A DNA stretch of 64,000 bases from G965205725 sp965205725 (GTDB taxonomy: Bacteria; Pseudomonadota; Gammaproteobacteria; Pseudomonadales; Halieaceae). Under the pieces are notes generated by a model that searched no databases, was not told the origin of the DNA, and was given only the letters and a program-made list of their open reading frames with translations. The position numbers and the translations under genes are program-made. The stretch spans positions 1,240,001-1,304,000 of the forward strand of contig OZ242189.1 in assembly GCA_965205725.1 (NCBI GenBank), in the 5' to 3' direction. Of this stretch, positions 26,991 through 35,228 are shown one piece after another (the stretch's first letter is position 1; every line of letters starts with the position of its first letter).

Positions 26991-27605
26991 ATGTCTACGC
27001 GAGGAAGACCAAAGTCAGATGAAAAACGCGGCCAGATTTTAATGGCCGCGGTGGAGCTGTTTACCAAACAAGGCTACGACGCCACCAACCTGAAGATGGT
27101 TGCTGACGCTGCCGATGTATCCAAACAGACCATCTACAGCCACTTTTCAGGTAAAAACGATCTGCTGAAGGAGTGCATCCTGCGGCGCTGCCGCGAAGCG
27201 ATGATCACCGGCGAGGGCCTGGATTACAGCCTGCCCCCCAACTTGTTTCTATCGGCTTTTGCAGAGCGTTTTGTCACCGCCCTTTGCGAACCGGGCCCGC
27301 TGCGCATGAATCGCTTGTGCATGACTGAGGGTGAACGCCACCCGGAAGTGGGGGAAGCGTTCTATCAGTCGGGGCCCAGGCCTGTTATGCAGGCAATCGC
27401 CGACTATTTGAGAGTCGCTTCACGCCGAGGGGAATTGGCTATTGCAAAACCCGATCTGGCGGCTGCCCAGTTTCTATTTATGTTAAAAGGTATCGCGGTG
27501 GACACCTACCTGCTCAACCTCCCGGAATGGCCTTACAGTTTCAGTCGGCAGGAGTACATGGACGAAAGCTGCGCGATGTTCCTGCGTGCGCATCAGGTTT
27601 TATGA
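26991..27605 (+). CDS. TetR/AcrR family transcriptional regulator
   Basis: A 204-residue regulator. The N-terminal helix-turn-helix reads KRGQILMAAVELFTKQGYDATNLK...VSKQTIYSHFSGKNDLLKE (residues about 10-55), the standard TetR DNA-binding domain. The C-terminal ligand domain is of the AefR-like type (TetR_C with 'FAERFVTALCEPGPLRMNRL'). It is divergent from the RND pump genes, with palindromes in the 90-base space between; repression of the pump and of itself, relieved by a pump substrate, is the natural reading. Confidence 0.9.
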   Translation: MSTRGRPKSDEKRGQILMAAVELFTKQGYDATNLKMVADAADVSKQTIYSHFSGKNDLLKECILRRCREAMITGEGLDYSLPPNLFLSAFAERFVTALCEPGPLRMNRLCMTEGERHPEVGEAFYQSGPRPVMQAIADYLRVASRRGELAIAKPDLAAAQFLFMLKGIAVDTYLLNLPEWPYSFSRQEYMDESCAMFLRAHQVL

Positions 27606-27780
27606 AGGTTTATACCAGATGGGCGAGTTCCAGGCTCGCTTCGGTGTGGTGCGAGTTCCCTGAGTGCTGGCGTCGAGCGACCCTTTTGTCTATTGGCTAA
27701 ATTTATAAAACACGCGACAGCGGCGTTGCACAGGTTGCTGTCGCAGGTCGGTCACGTCGCTGCCCATGCAGGGCGGACGG

Positions 27781-27810
27781 CTTGCCAGTACAAATCTTGC
27801 CAGTACAAAT
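27781..27810. repeat. 15-bp direct repeat, two copies
   Basis: CTTGCCAGTACAAAT occurs twice in tandem in the 271-base gap between tetR and the TauD-like gene. The rest of that gap shows no gene. Confidence 0.85.
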
Positions 27811-27876
27811 AGTTGCCTTCGCAACCCTCTGGCTTGCGACGCAACGGCAAAAATCTGTAGCAATTCTGGCACTGGC

Positions 27877-28806
27877 TTAACTCGCCTCCTGTAGCTGGCG
27901 GCCCAGGGTGATACCCCCTTCTATCGTTGTGCGGTTGATCAGGCGATGCACACCGGGTTTGGTGCCTGTGGTGCAGTGCATCGCCCGCCAATTGTCCCAC
28001 AAAACCATGTCGCCGACTTGCCATTGATGAAAATAGTGAAACTCCGGCTTGCGGATATGGGCAACCAAATCTCGCAGTAAATCGTCTGCCTGCTGCGAGC
28101 TCAGGCCAGCACGCTCAGGCTCAATGACCCGATCCAGAAACTGTTCGACTATTTCCAGAATCTTGCGGCCAGTTACCGGATGGGTAACGGCCGCCGGATA
28201 GATGGCATCGGGGAAATCGGGAAAACCCATGTCCGAGGGTTGCCTGGGACTAAACGGGCCCGGCTCGTAACCCTCGACATCAACAAAGCGCATTTTCAAA
28301 CGCTGCATATTGAACTGATAGGCCACCTCGACATTTTCAAGCAGCGCCTTGGTTTTATCATCCAGGGCCTGATAAGCCTTTTCCAGATCACCAAAGCCAG
28401 TCAGTCCATCTTCCTCCGCCACGACAACGGCTCTCAGCAAGGCGCCGTGATTCGGCCTGCCGGTATAATGTAAATCCATATGCCAGTCGAGCCGACCAAC
28501 AACTTCTTCACCTTTATAACAGGCTGTCTGAAATTTATCCTTGTCGCCACCATTTTCCAACACAAACAGTTCAGGGTATTCCCGGGAGGTAGTAACCGCC
28601 AGCGGGTGCATTTCCAGGGAACCAAAAATACGGCTGAACTCGATCTGCTTTTGTGGATCAATATCCTGATCACGAAATACCAGGATGCCATAGTCATACC
28701 AGAGAGATTTTAGTTCTGCGGCGAGCTCATCACTGATTGTCTCGTTGATATCAAAACCGAGTACTTCCACGCCTGCATGTTCCAGAGGTCTAATGTGCAC
28801 GCTCAT
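27877..28806 (-). CDS. TauD/TfdA-family Fe(II)/2-oxoglutarate dioxygenase
   Basis: A 309-residue dioxygenase that couples oxidation of 2-oxoglutarate to hydroxylation of a substrate, such as an aryloxyalkanoate, sulfonate or similar. Iron ligands are visible: H-M-D in RLDWHMDLHY (residues about 103-107) and a distal His in KPGVHRLINRTTIEG near the C-terminus, with the Arg for 2-oxoglutarate just after it (RLINRTT). The aldolase-like gene lies 14 bases upstream, so the two are one operon. The substrate cannot be inferred from the sequence. Confidence 0.9.
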   Translation of the reverse strand: MSVHIRPLEHAGVEVLGFDINETISDELAAELKSLWYDYGILVFRDQDIDPQKQIEFSRIFGSLEMHPLAVTTSREYPELFVLENGGDKDKFQTACYKGEEVVGRLDWHMDLHYTGRPNHGALLRAVVVAEEDGLTGFGDLEKAYQALDDKTKALLENVEVAYQFNMQRLKMRFVDVEGYEPGPFSPRQPSDMGFPDFPDAIYPAAVTHPVTGRKILEIVEQFLDRVIEPERAGLSSQQADDLLRDLVAHIRKPEFHYFHQWQVGDMVLWDNWRAMHCTTGTKPGVHRLINRTTIEGGITLGRQLQEAS

Positions 28807-28820
28807 CTATCGCTCCTGAA

Positions 28821-29591
28821 TCAGTCTAGAACCGTCGGATCCGCTCTTAGCTCACGCCTGGCCATCGCCTCAAACTGAAATGGAAACCCGTTCGCATCAG
28901 TAATCCCAACTTGTTGAACAATGGCCTCTGGCAGCGCCACACCGCCGCCTATGGCTTCGGCGTACCAGGCTCGCTGCGCCCGCCACTCCAGGGTCAGCAC
29001 CCGCAGATGCGCCTGCCGCAAATCTTTGGCCACGACCAGGGAACCGTGATTCGCCAATAGCGCCCAGCACGCATCACCCAGGGCTTGCGCCGCAGCCATC
29101 GTTGCCTCCTGGTCTGCAAAAGTTCCGTCGTATTCGTCGAACAATAGCAGCTCGCCGGGAACATGAGCAGCCGTTTGATCGACAATGGGAGGTACGCGAC
29201 GTGCGCTCGCCCAAATGCCGCTCCAGTGTGCGTGATTGTGTATGACTACATTAGCATCGGGCCGCAGGGCGTGGAGTTGTATATGCAAACCGATAGCCGG
29301 AGTCACATTCCAGTCCCCTTCGATCACTTCGCCCTTATCATTGAGCGTGAGAATATCGCTGGCTGTTAGTTCGTCCCAAGCCAGTTCCCAGGGGTTAACC
29401 AGAATATTGCCGTCTTTGGTTCGATAGGTGATATGGCCGGCGATATGCTCGTTCCAGCCTTCGTTGAAAATCATCCTGCACAGCAAAGCTACCTTCGCCT
29501 TCTCGCTCATCGGCGGCAGCAGTTCACGGCGGCCAGGGCGGGGTGCGAAGCGCTTGACCACCGCCTCATTTAAACCCTCATACTTTTTCAT
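28821..29591 (-). CDS. Class II aldolase/adducin-family protein
   Basis: A 256-residue protein of the class II aldolase family (fuculose-phosphate aldolase/adducin head type). A zinc-binding His pair is seen in VVIHNHAHWSGIW (residues about 112-124), and a distal His in LLANHGSLVVAKDL. The acidic residue that acts as base in true aldolases was not clear. The ATG at 29591 follows GAGGTGC at good spacing. Together with TauD it probably works on an oxidised small molecule. Confidence 0.88.
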   Translation of the reverse strand: MKKYEGLNEAVVKRFAPRPGRRELLPPMSEKAKVALLCRMIFNEGWNEHIAGHITYRTKDGNILVNPWELAWDELTASDILTLNDKGEVIEGDWNVTPAIGLHIQLHALRPDANVVIHNHAHWSGIWASARRVPPIVDQTAAHVPGELLLFDEYDGTFADQEATMAAAQALGDACWALLANHGSLVVAKDLRQAHLRVLTLEWRAQRAWYAEAIGGGVALPEAIVQQVGITDANGFPFQFEAMARRELRADPTVLD

Positions 29592-29725
29592 ACATCGCAC
29601 CTCAATGGGTAGCCTTGAGTATAGTGAACACTCTCAGGCGGCGCTGAAACTGGCGCCAGATGAAAGGGTCTGCCAGCGACTTGACCGGGTTTGGCGCAAA
29701 TCGGCGATGGTGCATCCCGGCTTCA

Positions 29726-31450
29726 TTAAAACGGAAAAAAAACAGGAATCAGCAATAGTGCCGCAACCGAGTAGATAATCGACAGCGGCAAGCCGGTGCG
29801 AAAGTAGTCTCTGAATTCATAATTACCCAGGTTCTGCACCATCAAGTTCGTGGTGTAGCCATAGGGCGTCAAAAAACTGGCACTGGCACCGTAGGCAACG
29901 GCCATCACAAAGGGCATATGGTTGAGCCCATAGCTCTGCGCCAAACCGTAGGCAATAGGGAAAATCAATGCCGCTGCTGCATTATTGGTCATCATTTCAG
30001 TGAGCAATAAAGTGGCAAAAAAGATACCCACCAGGGCTGCATAAGGGCCAAAGCCTGCCAAATTGTTGTAGAAGGCATCCGCAATGACCGCGACCAGCCC
30101 GGAGTTGTTAAGTGCCTGTGCTAAAGTCAGCGCGGAGGCAATGATTAACCAAAGTTCGAAGGGAAAACGACGGCGCAGTTCCCCACCGCTGACCAGCCCC
30201 ATGGTGAGCATCACCGTCAATAGAAATGCCAGGCCCTTGAGCAGCGGCAACATATTCAGGGTGGCTAGCCCTATAACCGCAAGCAGGCCAAAAGTAGCCA
30301 CCGTATTTTGCATGGGTGTCGCACTGGCACCAACAACTTCGTCATCAATGACGGCGAAGTTCTTATTCAGATTTTTACGCTCCTGAAAATCCGGGCCCAC
30401 TGCCAGTATCATGCTGTCGCCAGCCTGAATGCGTATATTGCCAATCTTTCCCGACAGCCGTTTACCACCGCGGCGCATACCCACAACCGCGGCATCAAAC
30501 ATCGAGCGAAAGCCGCTTTCCTTAACCGTTCGACCCTCGATGGTCGCATTGGGCATAACCACCACTTCTATTACGTTGTCATTCAGCAAGCCTTCGCTAA
30601 GTGCAAACAGAGTAAGACCTCTGATTGATTCGAGCGTGTTCACTCTTTTAACATTACCGGAGAAAATCAATTTGTCCCCGTCTTCAATGTGCTCACCCGG
30701 GCTGACAGGGGAAATCAAATATTCGTCCCGGACAATTTCAACGAGAAACAAATCCTCCATGTCCCGCAGTTTGTTCTCTCTAACAGTTCTGCCGATCAGA
30801 GGAGAACTTCTATCGACTTCGGCCTCAATCAAATACTCATTGAAATCGACCGGCTCTATACCGTGATTGGGTAGCAATCGAGCGGAAATAAACAACACAC
30901 CCAGCCCTAATACTGTCACGCTGCCGCCAACCGCGAGGAAATCAAAAAATGACAATCCCCGCCCCGTTACATCTTCAAGAAAGCTACTGACAATCAAATT
31001 GGTGGAGGTGCCGATTAAGGTCATCGTCCCGCCCAGGATCGCCGCATAAGACAAGGGAATCAGCAGTTTGGAGGCCGCGTGATGTCGATTATTGCGCACC
31101 GCATTGGCAAGTGCAGCAACGACGGCTGTGTTATTTATAAAGGCGGAAAAAAAAGCGGTAACGCCACCCAGCCTGAGCAAACTGGCACTATAATTTCTGC
31201 TAATCAGCCGCTCTGAAATGCGATTGAGCCAACTTAACTTCTCCAGCCCAACTGATACCAGTATCAACAGGATCAAGGTAACCAGGCCAGTGTTGGACAC
31301 CTTGGCAAGCACTTCGCCCGTGTCTACCAGACCGAGGAAATAGACCGCCAGCATGGTACAGGTAAACACCCAGGCGGCAGGCCAGTCCGTCAGCACCAGG
31401 CTGCTGACCAGCGCAATGAACAACACTGAAATCATCAATTGCTCAATCAC
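29726..31450 (-). CDS. SLC13/DASS-type transporter with two TrkA-C domains
   Basis: A 574-residue ion transporter. The N-terminal membrane half (residues 1-180) contains GTMTLIGTSTNLIVSSFL, the family's ion-binding loop. Two RCK_C (TrkA-C) domains follow at about residues 205-370 (each with DRSSPLIGRTVREN-like and NATIEGRTVKES starts). The second membrane half carries the matching loop TEMMTNNAAAALIFPIAYGLA and ASASFLTPYGYTTNLMV. This is the bacterial 'SLC13/CitT with TrkA-C insertion' architecture (sulfate or dicarboxylate importer); the substrate is not defined. Confidence 0.88.
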   Translation of the reverse strand: MIEQLMISVLFIALVSSLVLTDWPAAWVFTCTMLAVYFLGLVDTGEVLAKVSNTGLVTLILLILVSVGLEKLSWLNRISERLISRNYSASLLRLGGVTAFFSAFINNTAVVAALANAVRNNRHHAASKLLIPLSYAAILGGTMTLIGTSTNLIVSSFLEDVTGRGLSFFDFLAVGGSVTVLGLGVLFISARLLPNHGIEPVDFNEYLIEAEVDRSSPLIGRTVRENKLRDMEDLFLVEIVRDEYLISPVSPGEHIEDGDKLIFSGNVKRVNTLESIRGLTLFALSEGLLNDNVIEVVVMPNATIEGRTVKESGFRSMFDAAVVGMRRGGKRLSGKIGNIRIQAGDSMILAVGPDFQERKNLNKNFAVIDDEVVGASATPMQNTVATFGLLAVIGLATLNMLPLLKGLAFLLTVMLTMGLVSGGELRRRFPFELWLIIASALTLAQALNNSGLVAVIADAFYNNLAGFGPYAALVGIFFATLLLTEMMTNNAAAALIFPIAYGLAQSYGLNHMPFVMAVAYGASASFLTPYGYTTNLMVQNLGNYEFRDYFRTGLPLSIIYSVAALLLIPVFFPF

Positions 31451-31891
31451 GTGTTTTCCGCCTCCCTCTGCACGGGGAATACATCGGTGTAACAGGCGAA
31501 GTCGCGGTACAAGTCATCGCGCTTGATACCAAATTGTTCTTCGAGGTCATACTGTACCTTACCCGGCTGACCACGGGAGTGCTCTTCAATGTCATTGGCC
31601 ATACAGTCGTGGAAATAAATGTGACGTGTTTGTGACTCGGGCAATACCTGCACATCGCGCACCAGGTCGCGCCTTGGAGAATCCTGAATACGTCGAGAAT
31701 CGAGCCACATCTTCGAGCGGCACTGCATCGTAACGTATGCGCGAAGCATAATCACATTGCTGGCGCGCCTGAGCCAGCACAGTTTGTGTGCTGATTGCTA
31801 CAGGACTATCTGCAATAGCGGCCAGAATATCCTGAGCTTGCGGCGTATGCTGCGGCACTGCCAGGTCGTCGGGGATAGGTGTTGTCTTCAA
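31447..31891 (-). pseudogene. Split unknown gene, probable frameshift
   Basis: Two overlapping minus-strand frames: 31592-31891 (99 residues, TTG start) and 31447-31755 (102 residues). The second holds protein-like sequence (KVQYDLEEQFGIKRDDLYRDF, in part) and ends four bases inside the start of the DASS-type transporter. The first starts six bases after lipA. Neither was recognised as a known family. A single frame change around 31700-31755 would join them into one gene of about 145 residues between lipA and the transporter; alternatively they are two small genes. Confidence 0.4.
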
Positions 31892-31897
31892 GACTCA

Positions 31898-32935
31898 TTA
31901 CTCATTCAGGTTGACTGCGGCAATGCGATTGCCTTCCAATCGGTCAAGGCCCAGGTTATTTTGCTCAAGAATACGATCAGCGCGATAGCTGGAGCGCACC
32001 AAAGGCCCGGACGCAACTTCGGCAAAGCCCAGTTGCAAACCCAACTCCCGGAACGCAACAAACTCATCAGGGTGAACCCAACGCTCTACCGGCAGGTGAT
32101 TTTTGGTCGGGCGCAGGTACTGACCAAGGGTGAGAATATCTACGCCACTGGCTCGCAAATCCTCCATGGTTTGCCGAATTTCCTGCTCGCTCTCTCCCAG
32201 TCCCAGCATCAGGCTGGATTTCGTCAGCACATCCGCCTGGCGCTGTTTGCCGTAAGCGAGTACATTGAGGGTTTGCGCGTAACCTGCTCGCGGGTCCCGA
32301 ACTCGTTCGGTGAGCCTCTCAACGGTTTCGACATTCTGTGCAAATACTTGTAATCCAGAGTCGACAACGGTGGCAACCGCGTCGTTGTTGCCCTTGAAGT
32401 CTGGCGTCAAGGCCTCAACCGCGGTCTGCGGATTGAGTTCACGAATTGCACGCACGCAGGCCGCATAGTGTGCTGCCCCACCGTCGGCCAGGTCGTCCCG
32501 ATCAACCGAGGTCAACACAACATAGCGCAAACCCATTAACTGCACCGAACGCGCTGAATTCGCAGGCTCCTCCGAATCCAGCCAACCCTGTGGATTACCC
32601 GTGTCCACTGCGCAAAAACGGCAGGCACGGGTACACACAGACCCCATCAACATGATGGTGGCAGTGCCATTGCTCCAACATTCCCCCATATTAGGGCAAT
32701 GACTCTCCTCGCAGACAGTTGCCAGGCGGTGTTCATGGACCGTATCCATGACAGATTGAAACTTCGGGCTGCGCTCCAGGCGCATCCGTAACCACGGCGG
32801 CTTGCGCTGACCGGGAATGTCGCTATTTGAATTGTTCTTTATGCCATCTTTAATGGCAGAGAAACCCTGCTCGGTATCGAATTTAACACCGCTCTTTGGG
32901 CGTTCGTCTTTATGTTCGTCTTTATTGCTGTCCAT
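31898..32935 (-). CDS. lipA: Lipoyl synthase LipA
   Basis: Radical-SAM enzyme that inserts two sulfur atoms into octanoyl groups on lipoyl domains. The auxiliary cluster motif CEESHCPNMGECW and the radical-SAM motif CTRACRFCAVDTG are both intact (residues about 74-110), and the C-terminal RSSYRAD motif follows. The 345-residue length includes a charged N-terminal extension rich in Asp/Lys. lipB is not in the window. The tRNA-Met lies about 190 bases upstream on the other strand. Confidence 0.96.
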   Translation of the reverse strand: MDSNKDEHKDERPKSGVKFDTEQGFSAIKDGIKNNSNSDIPGQRKPPWLRMRLERSPKFQSVMDTVHEHRLATVCEESHCPNMGECWSNGTATIMLMGSVCTRACRFCAVDTGNPQGWLDSEEPANSARSVQLMGLRYVVLTSVDRDDLADGGAAHYAACVRAIRELNPQTAVEALTPDFKGNNDAVATVVDSGLQVFAQNVETVERLTERVRDPRAGYAQTLNVLAYGKQRQADVLTKSSLMLGLGESEQEIRQTMEDLRASGVDILTLGQYLRPTKNHLPVERWVHPDEFVAFRELGLQLGFAEVASGPLVRSSYRADRILEQNNLGLDRLEGNRIAAVNLNE

Positions 32936-33053
32936 GCCGCTATTCTAGCCCGATTATTCAGGTTAATCTCGCAGGGCTAACGCTGCTTTTGTCACATCTC
33001 AAGCGCTGTTCGCTGATAACCGGGTTGCGTCCTTTATAACCCCGGTTGGACGC

Positions 33054-33082
33054 TTGACTTGCCAGCACAAAATCTGGAAAAT
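33054..33082 (+). promoter_or_regulatory. Promoter of tRNA-Met
   Basis: TTGACT, 17 bases, then GAAAAT, 41 bases before the tRNA. It is followed by the GC-rich stretch TCGCGCCT, typical of a stringently controlled stable-RNA promoter. Confidence 0.55.
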
Positions 33083-33123
33083 TCGCGCCTCTCGCGAACT
33101 CCTGTGAGACTTGAAAACAATAT

Positions 33124-33200
33124 GGCTACGTAGCTCAGCCGGTTAGAGCACAGCATTCATAATGCTGGGGTCGGTGGTTCAAGTCCACCCGTAGCTACCA
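33124..33200 (+). tRNA. tRNA-Met (CAT, elongator-like)
   Basis: A 77-base cloverleaf with an encoded CCA end. Acceptor stem GGCTACG pairs with CGTAGCT with a G-U at the first pair. D arm AGCTCAGCCGGTTAGAGC; anticodon stem CAGCATTCATAATGCTG with anticodon CAT; T arm GGTTCAAGTCC. The sequence closely matches the elongator tRNA-Met type, not the initiator type (no A1-C72 mismatch). IS debris starts just beyond its 3' end, as is often seen next to tRNA genes. Confidence 0.95.
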
Positions 33201-33214
33201 CTTCAGGCTCTGTC

Positions 33215-33310
33215 CTTACCGGTCACATAGGTAACAGTTTATTCCGAGGACATAGGTAACAGTTTTGGAGCGAAGGGTTCTCCCCTACAGGCTCCACCCT
33301 ATTGTTCTCT
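33215..33310 (+). mobile_element. Probable left end of an ISNCY-like element
   Basis: Just after the tRNA lie two copies of CATAGGTAACAGTTT (around 33226-33239 and 33250-33264), separated by 11 bases, then GGAGCGAAGGGTTCTCCCC. This resembles an IS terminus and fits the ISNCY-like transposase fragment that begins at 34057, with the IS5-like element lying between. Assignment is an inference. Confidence 0.4.
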
Positions 33311-33336
33311 CTATCAAAGAATCCTAGATAGTGTCG

Positions 33337-34053
33337 TCACGAAATTTGAGCCCATATAGCCAAGCAGCGAATGTGTGCCGCCGCCAGAAATGAAGCCGTG
33401 TTTTTTGCATAGCGCGTGGCAATTCCCCGCCAGCGCTTTAACACCAAGAAGGCATTCTCAACCAGATGCCTGAGACGGTACAGTTCTTTATCATAACCCC
33501 GAGGCACCTTCCGATTTCGTTTGGGTGGAATGACAACACCGATCTGGTTTGTCTCGCAGTGCATCACAATGGCATCGGTATCCTATGCTTTGTCGGCTAA
33601 CAAATGTTCAGCATCAATCCCCTCAATCAATGAGAGAGCCTGGCTGCAATCTGCCATGGTACCCTCTGTAATAAGTAGTTTGATCGGCATACCATGCGCA
33701 TCCACGGCCAAATGTATCTTTGTGTTGAGCCCCCTTTTGTGCGGCTCATCGCCTGGTTGCCGCCTCTGGCACCTGCTGCGTGTGGATGAACCTTGACATG
33801 ACTAGCATCAATCATCAGCCACTCATCATCCGGTTCAGTCACCCGTTGTTCCAACAAACCTTCCCAAATGCCCTTGTCGCGCCAGCGGCAAAAACGTCGA
33901 TGTGTATTTTTCCAGTCACCCTAATCGGGTGGCAAATCTCGCCAGAGCGCGCCTGTGCGAAGAATCCAAAAAATGGCGTTGATAAAAAGGCGATTATCCG
34001 TTGCTACACCTCCCCAACTACCGACTCGGCCTGGCAAATGCGGTTCCGATAAA
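33337..34053 (-). pseudogene. IS5-family transposase, disrupted
   Basis: Reading on the minus strand gives the IS5/IS427-type transposase in pieces: GRVGSWGGVATDNRLFINA..LRTGALWRDLPPD then an in-frame stop (33922 region), RFCRWRDKGIWEGLLEQRV..DEWLMIDASHVKVHPHAAGARGGNQAMSRTKGG (in parts), a frameshift near 33720, then CETNQIGVVIPPKRN..LYRLRHLVENAFLVLKRWRGIATRYAK. The DDE segments are therefore recognisable but the gene has at least one nonsense and one frame change, and the first about 20 codons are missing. It is a dead element inserted in the ISNCY-like one. Confidence 0.85.
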
Positions 34054-34056
34054 GAC

Positions 34057-34409
34057 CAAGCTACATTGATCGGTATGAGGACGAGGGTTTGGAGGGGCTG
34101 ATGGATAAACGCTTATCGCAGATATCCCACCGCCGCGCTCCCGTGGACGAGGCCATGCGCTTGGTGGATCGGTATCGCAGCCGGCACCGGGGCTGGAATG
34201 TGAAGCACTACTACGCCTGGTACCAACGAGACGGCGGCCAGCGCAGCGACTCGTGGGTCAAAAACACCCTGCAAGGGGCTGGCGTAGTGACCAAGGTGCC
34301 GAAACGGGGCGTCCATCGTAAACGGCGTGACCGCTCACCCTGGCCTGGGATGATGGTGCATCAGGATGGTAGCCAGCATCAATGGGTTGTGCGGGTTCAG
34401 TACCTGTGA
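34057..34409 (+). pseudogene. ISNCY-family transposase fragment
   Basis: An open stretch DRYEDEGLEGLMDKRLSQ..RRAPVDEAMRLVDRY..GWNVKHYYAWYQRDGG..WVKNTLQGAGVV..RSPWPGMMVHQDGS (shown in parts) matches the N-terminal third of an ISNCY-type transposase (the DNA-binding and first catalytic Asp segment). Both ends are lost: the 5' part is cut by the IS5-like element and the 3' part diverges after QHQWV into unrelated sequence. Confidence 0.75.
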
Positions 34410-34529
34410 GACAAATCGGCCAGCTTCGGTATGGCTTGATGCGCAGGCTTTTGCTCTGCATCGGGTCGTCTCCTGTGTGGATTTAATCACTCACAAGCGA
34501 CCAGGTTCTTAGAAATCCGGGGATCACGA

Positions 34530-34577
34530 CCTGTGGATTGGGTGGATAAGTCTACGACTTACCCACCACTCCACAGG
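34530..34577. repeat. Long imperfect hairpin
   Basis: Outer arms CCTGTGGA/TCCACAGG and inner arms GGTGGATAAGTC/GACTTACCCACC close on a three-base loop TAC. There is no T-run after it, so it is not an obvious intrinsic terminator. It may be an IS end, a REP-like palindrome, or a terminator of unusual type. Confidence 0.55.
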
Positions 34578-34624
34578 CGCAATAACAATCGTCCAAAAGT
34601 CTCATAGGTATCTGAACCAAGACA

Positions 34625-34709
34625 ATAGCCCACCGTCAACTGTGACCACGGAGCCAGTCATATAGCGCGAGGCGTCCGAACAAAGCAGGAAGGTCGCTCC
34701 ATCCAGGTC
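34625..34709 (-). pseudogene. 3'-end relic of an SDR gene
   Basis: 85 bases that match the C-terminal coding part of the SDR at 37199-37283 with about seven mismatches and no gaps. Read on the minus strand it gives LDGATFLLCSDASRYMTGS..VDGG before diverging to a stop. No start or cofactor domain is present. It is a partial duplication or the remnant of an excised copy. Confidence 0.75.
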
Positions 34710-34831
34710 ACCCGCCACGCTGGCACAGCAAATGTGGTTTTCTCGAAAAAACGGTGAATGGACTGCATGGGCTGGCTGGGGTCAGCAACGGCCTCAAGCA
34801 TGCCGCGTGCGACTCTCAAAAGGAGATGGGC

Positions 34832-35131
34832 TTACTCCACCTGCCATCCCTCACTGGGTTTCTCAGAATCCTTACCGGGATGCCAAATATCGGAGTAGCG
34901 GGTGCAATAGACCCAGGCCCCTTCTATAGATGCGGGGGCGACAATAGCGCTGCGGCCGGCAAACAACTGCTGTTCGGACATACAATCCGACTGCTGCTGC
35001 GCCTGATTGGGCTCTGCATTGAACTGATTAGCCTGCAACAAATCCATTTGGGTGACACCGCAACCCGCAGTGAGCACAGAGGCCAGCACAAATGCCAGAG
35101 TGGCGATTGTTGTGATAGTAAAACGTGTCAT
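34832..35131 (-). CDS. Hypothetical lipoprotein
   Basis: A 99-residue protein with a lipoprotein signal: basic start MTRF, hydrophobic TITTIATLAFVLASV and lipobox LTAGC (Cys near residue 24). The mature part is short, Gln- and Ser-rich, with two further Cys that may form a disulfide. Not recognised as a known family. The ATG at 35131 is used; a TTG three codons upstream is also possible. No strong ribosome site. Confidence 0.55.
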   Translation of the reverse strand: MTRFTITTIATLAFVLASVLTAGCGVTQMDLLQANQFNAEPNQAQQQSDCMSEQQLFAGRSAIVAPASIEGAWVYCTRYSDIWHPGKDSEKPSEGWQVE

Positions 35132-35228
35132 GGGAGACAAACTATAGCCCTCGTAATCCCGGGAAGATATAAATTATTACCAGCGCGAACATAATATCGT
35201 GGGATTAATCACACAATTGACCTCACTT

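Larger units (their letters stand above)
34410..34830. other. Gene-poor gap with hairpin and SDR relic
   Basis: This 420-base gap holds no intact gene. It contains an imperfect 48-base hairpin at 34530-34577 (arms beginning CCTGTGGA and ending TCCACAGG) and, at 34625-34709, a relic of the 3' end of the SDR gene located at 37182. Confidence 0.6.

Noticed and set aside
34530..34577. Integron attC site
   Set aside because: The hairpin lacks the paired RYYYAAC/GTTRRRY core sites and there is no integron integrase or cassette gene nearby.
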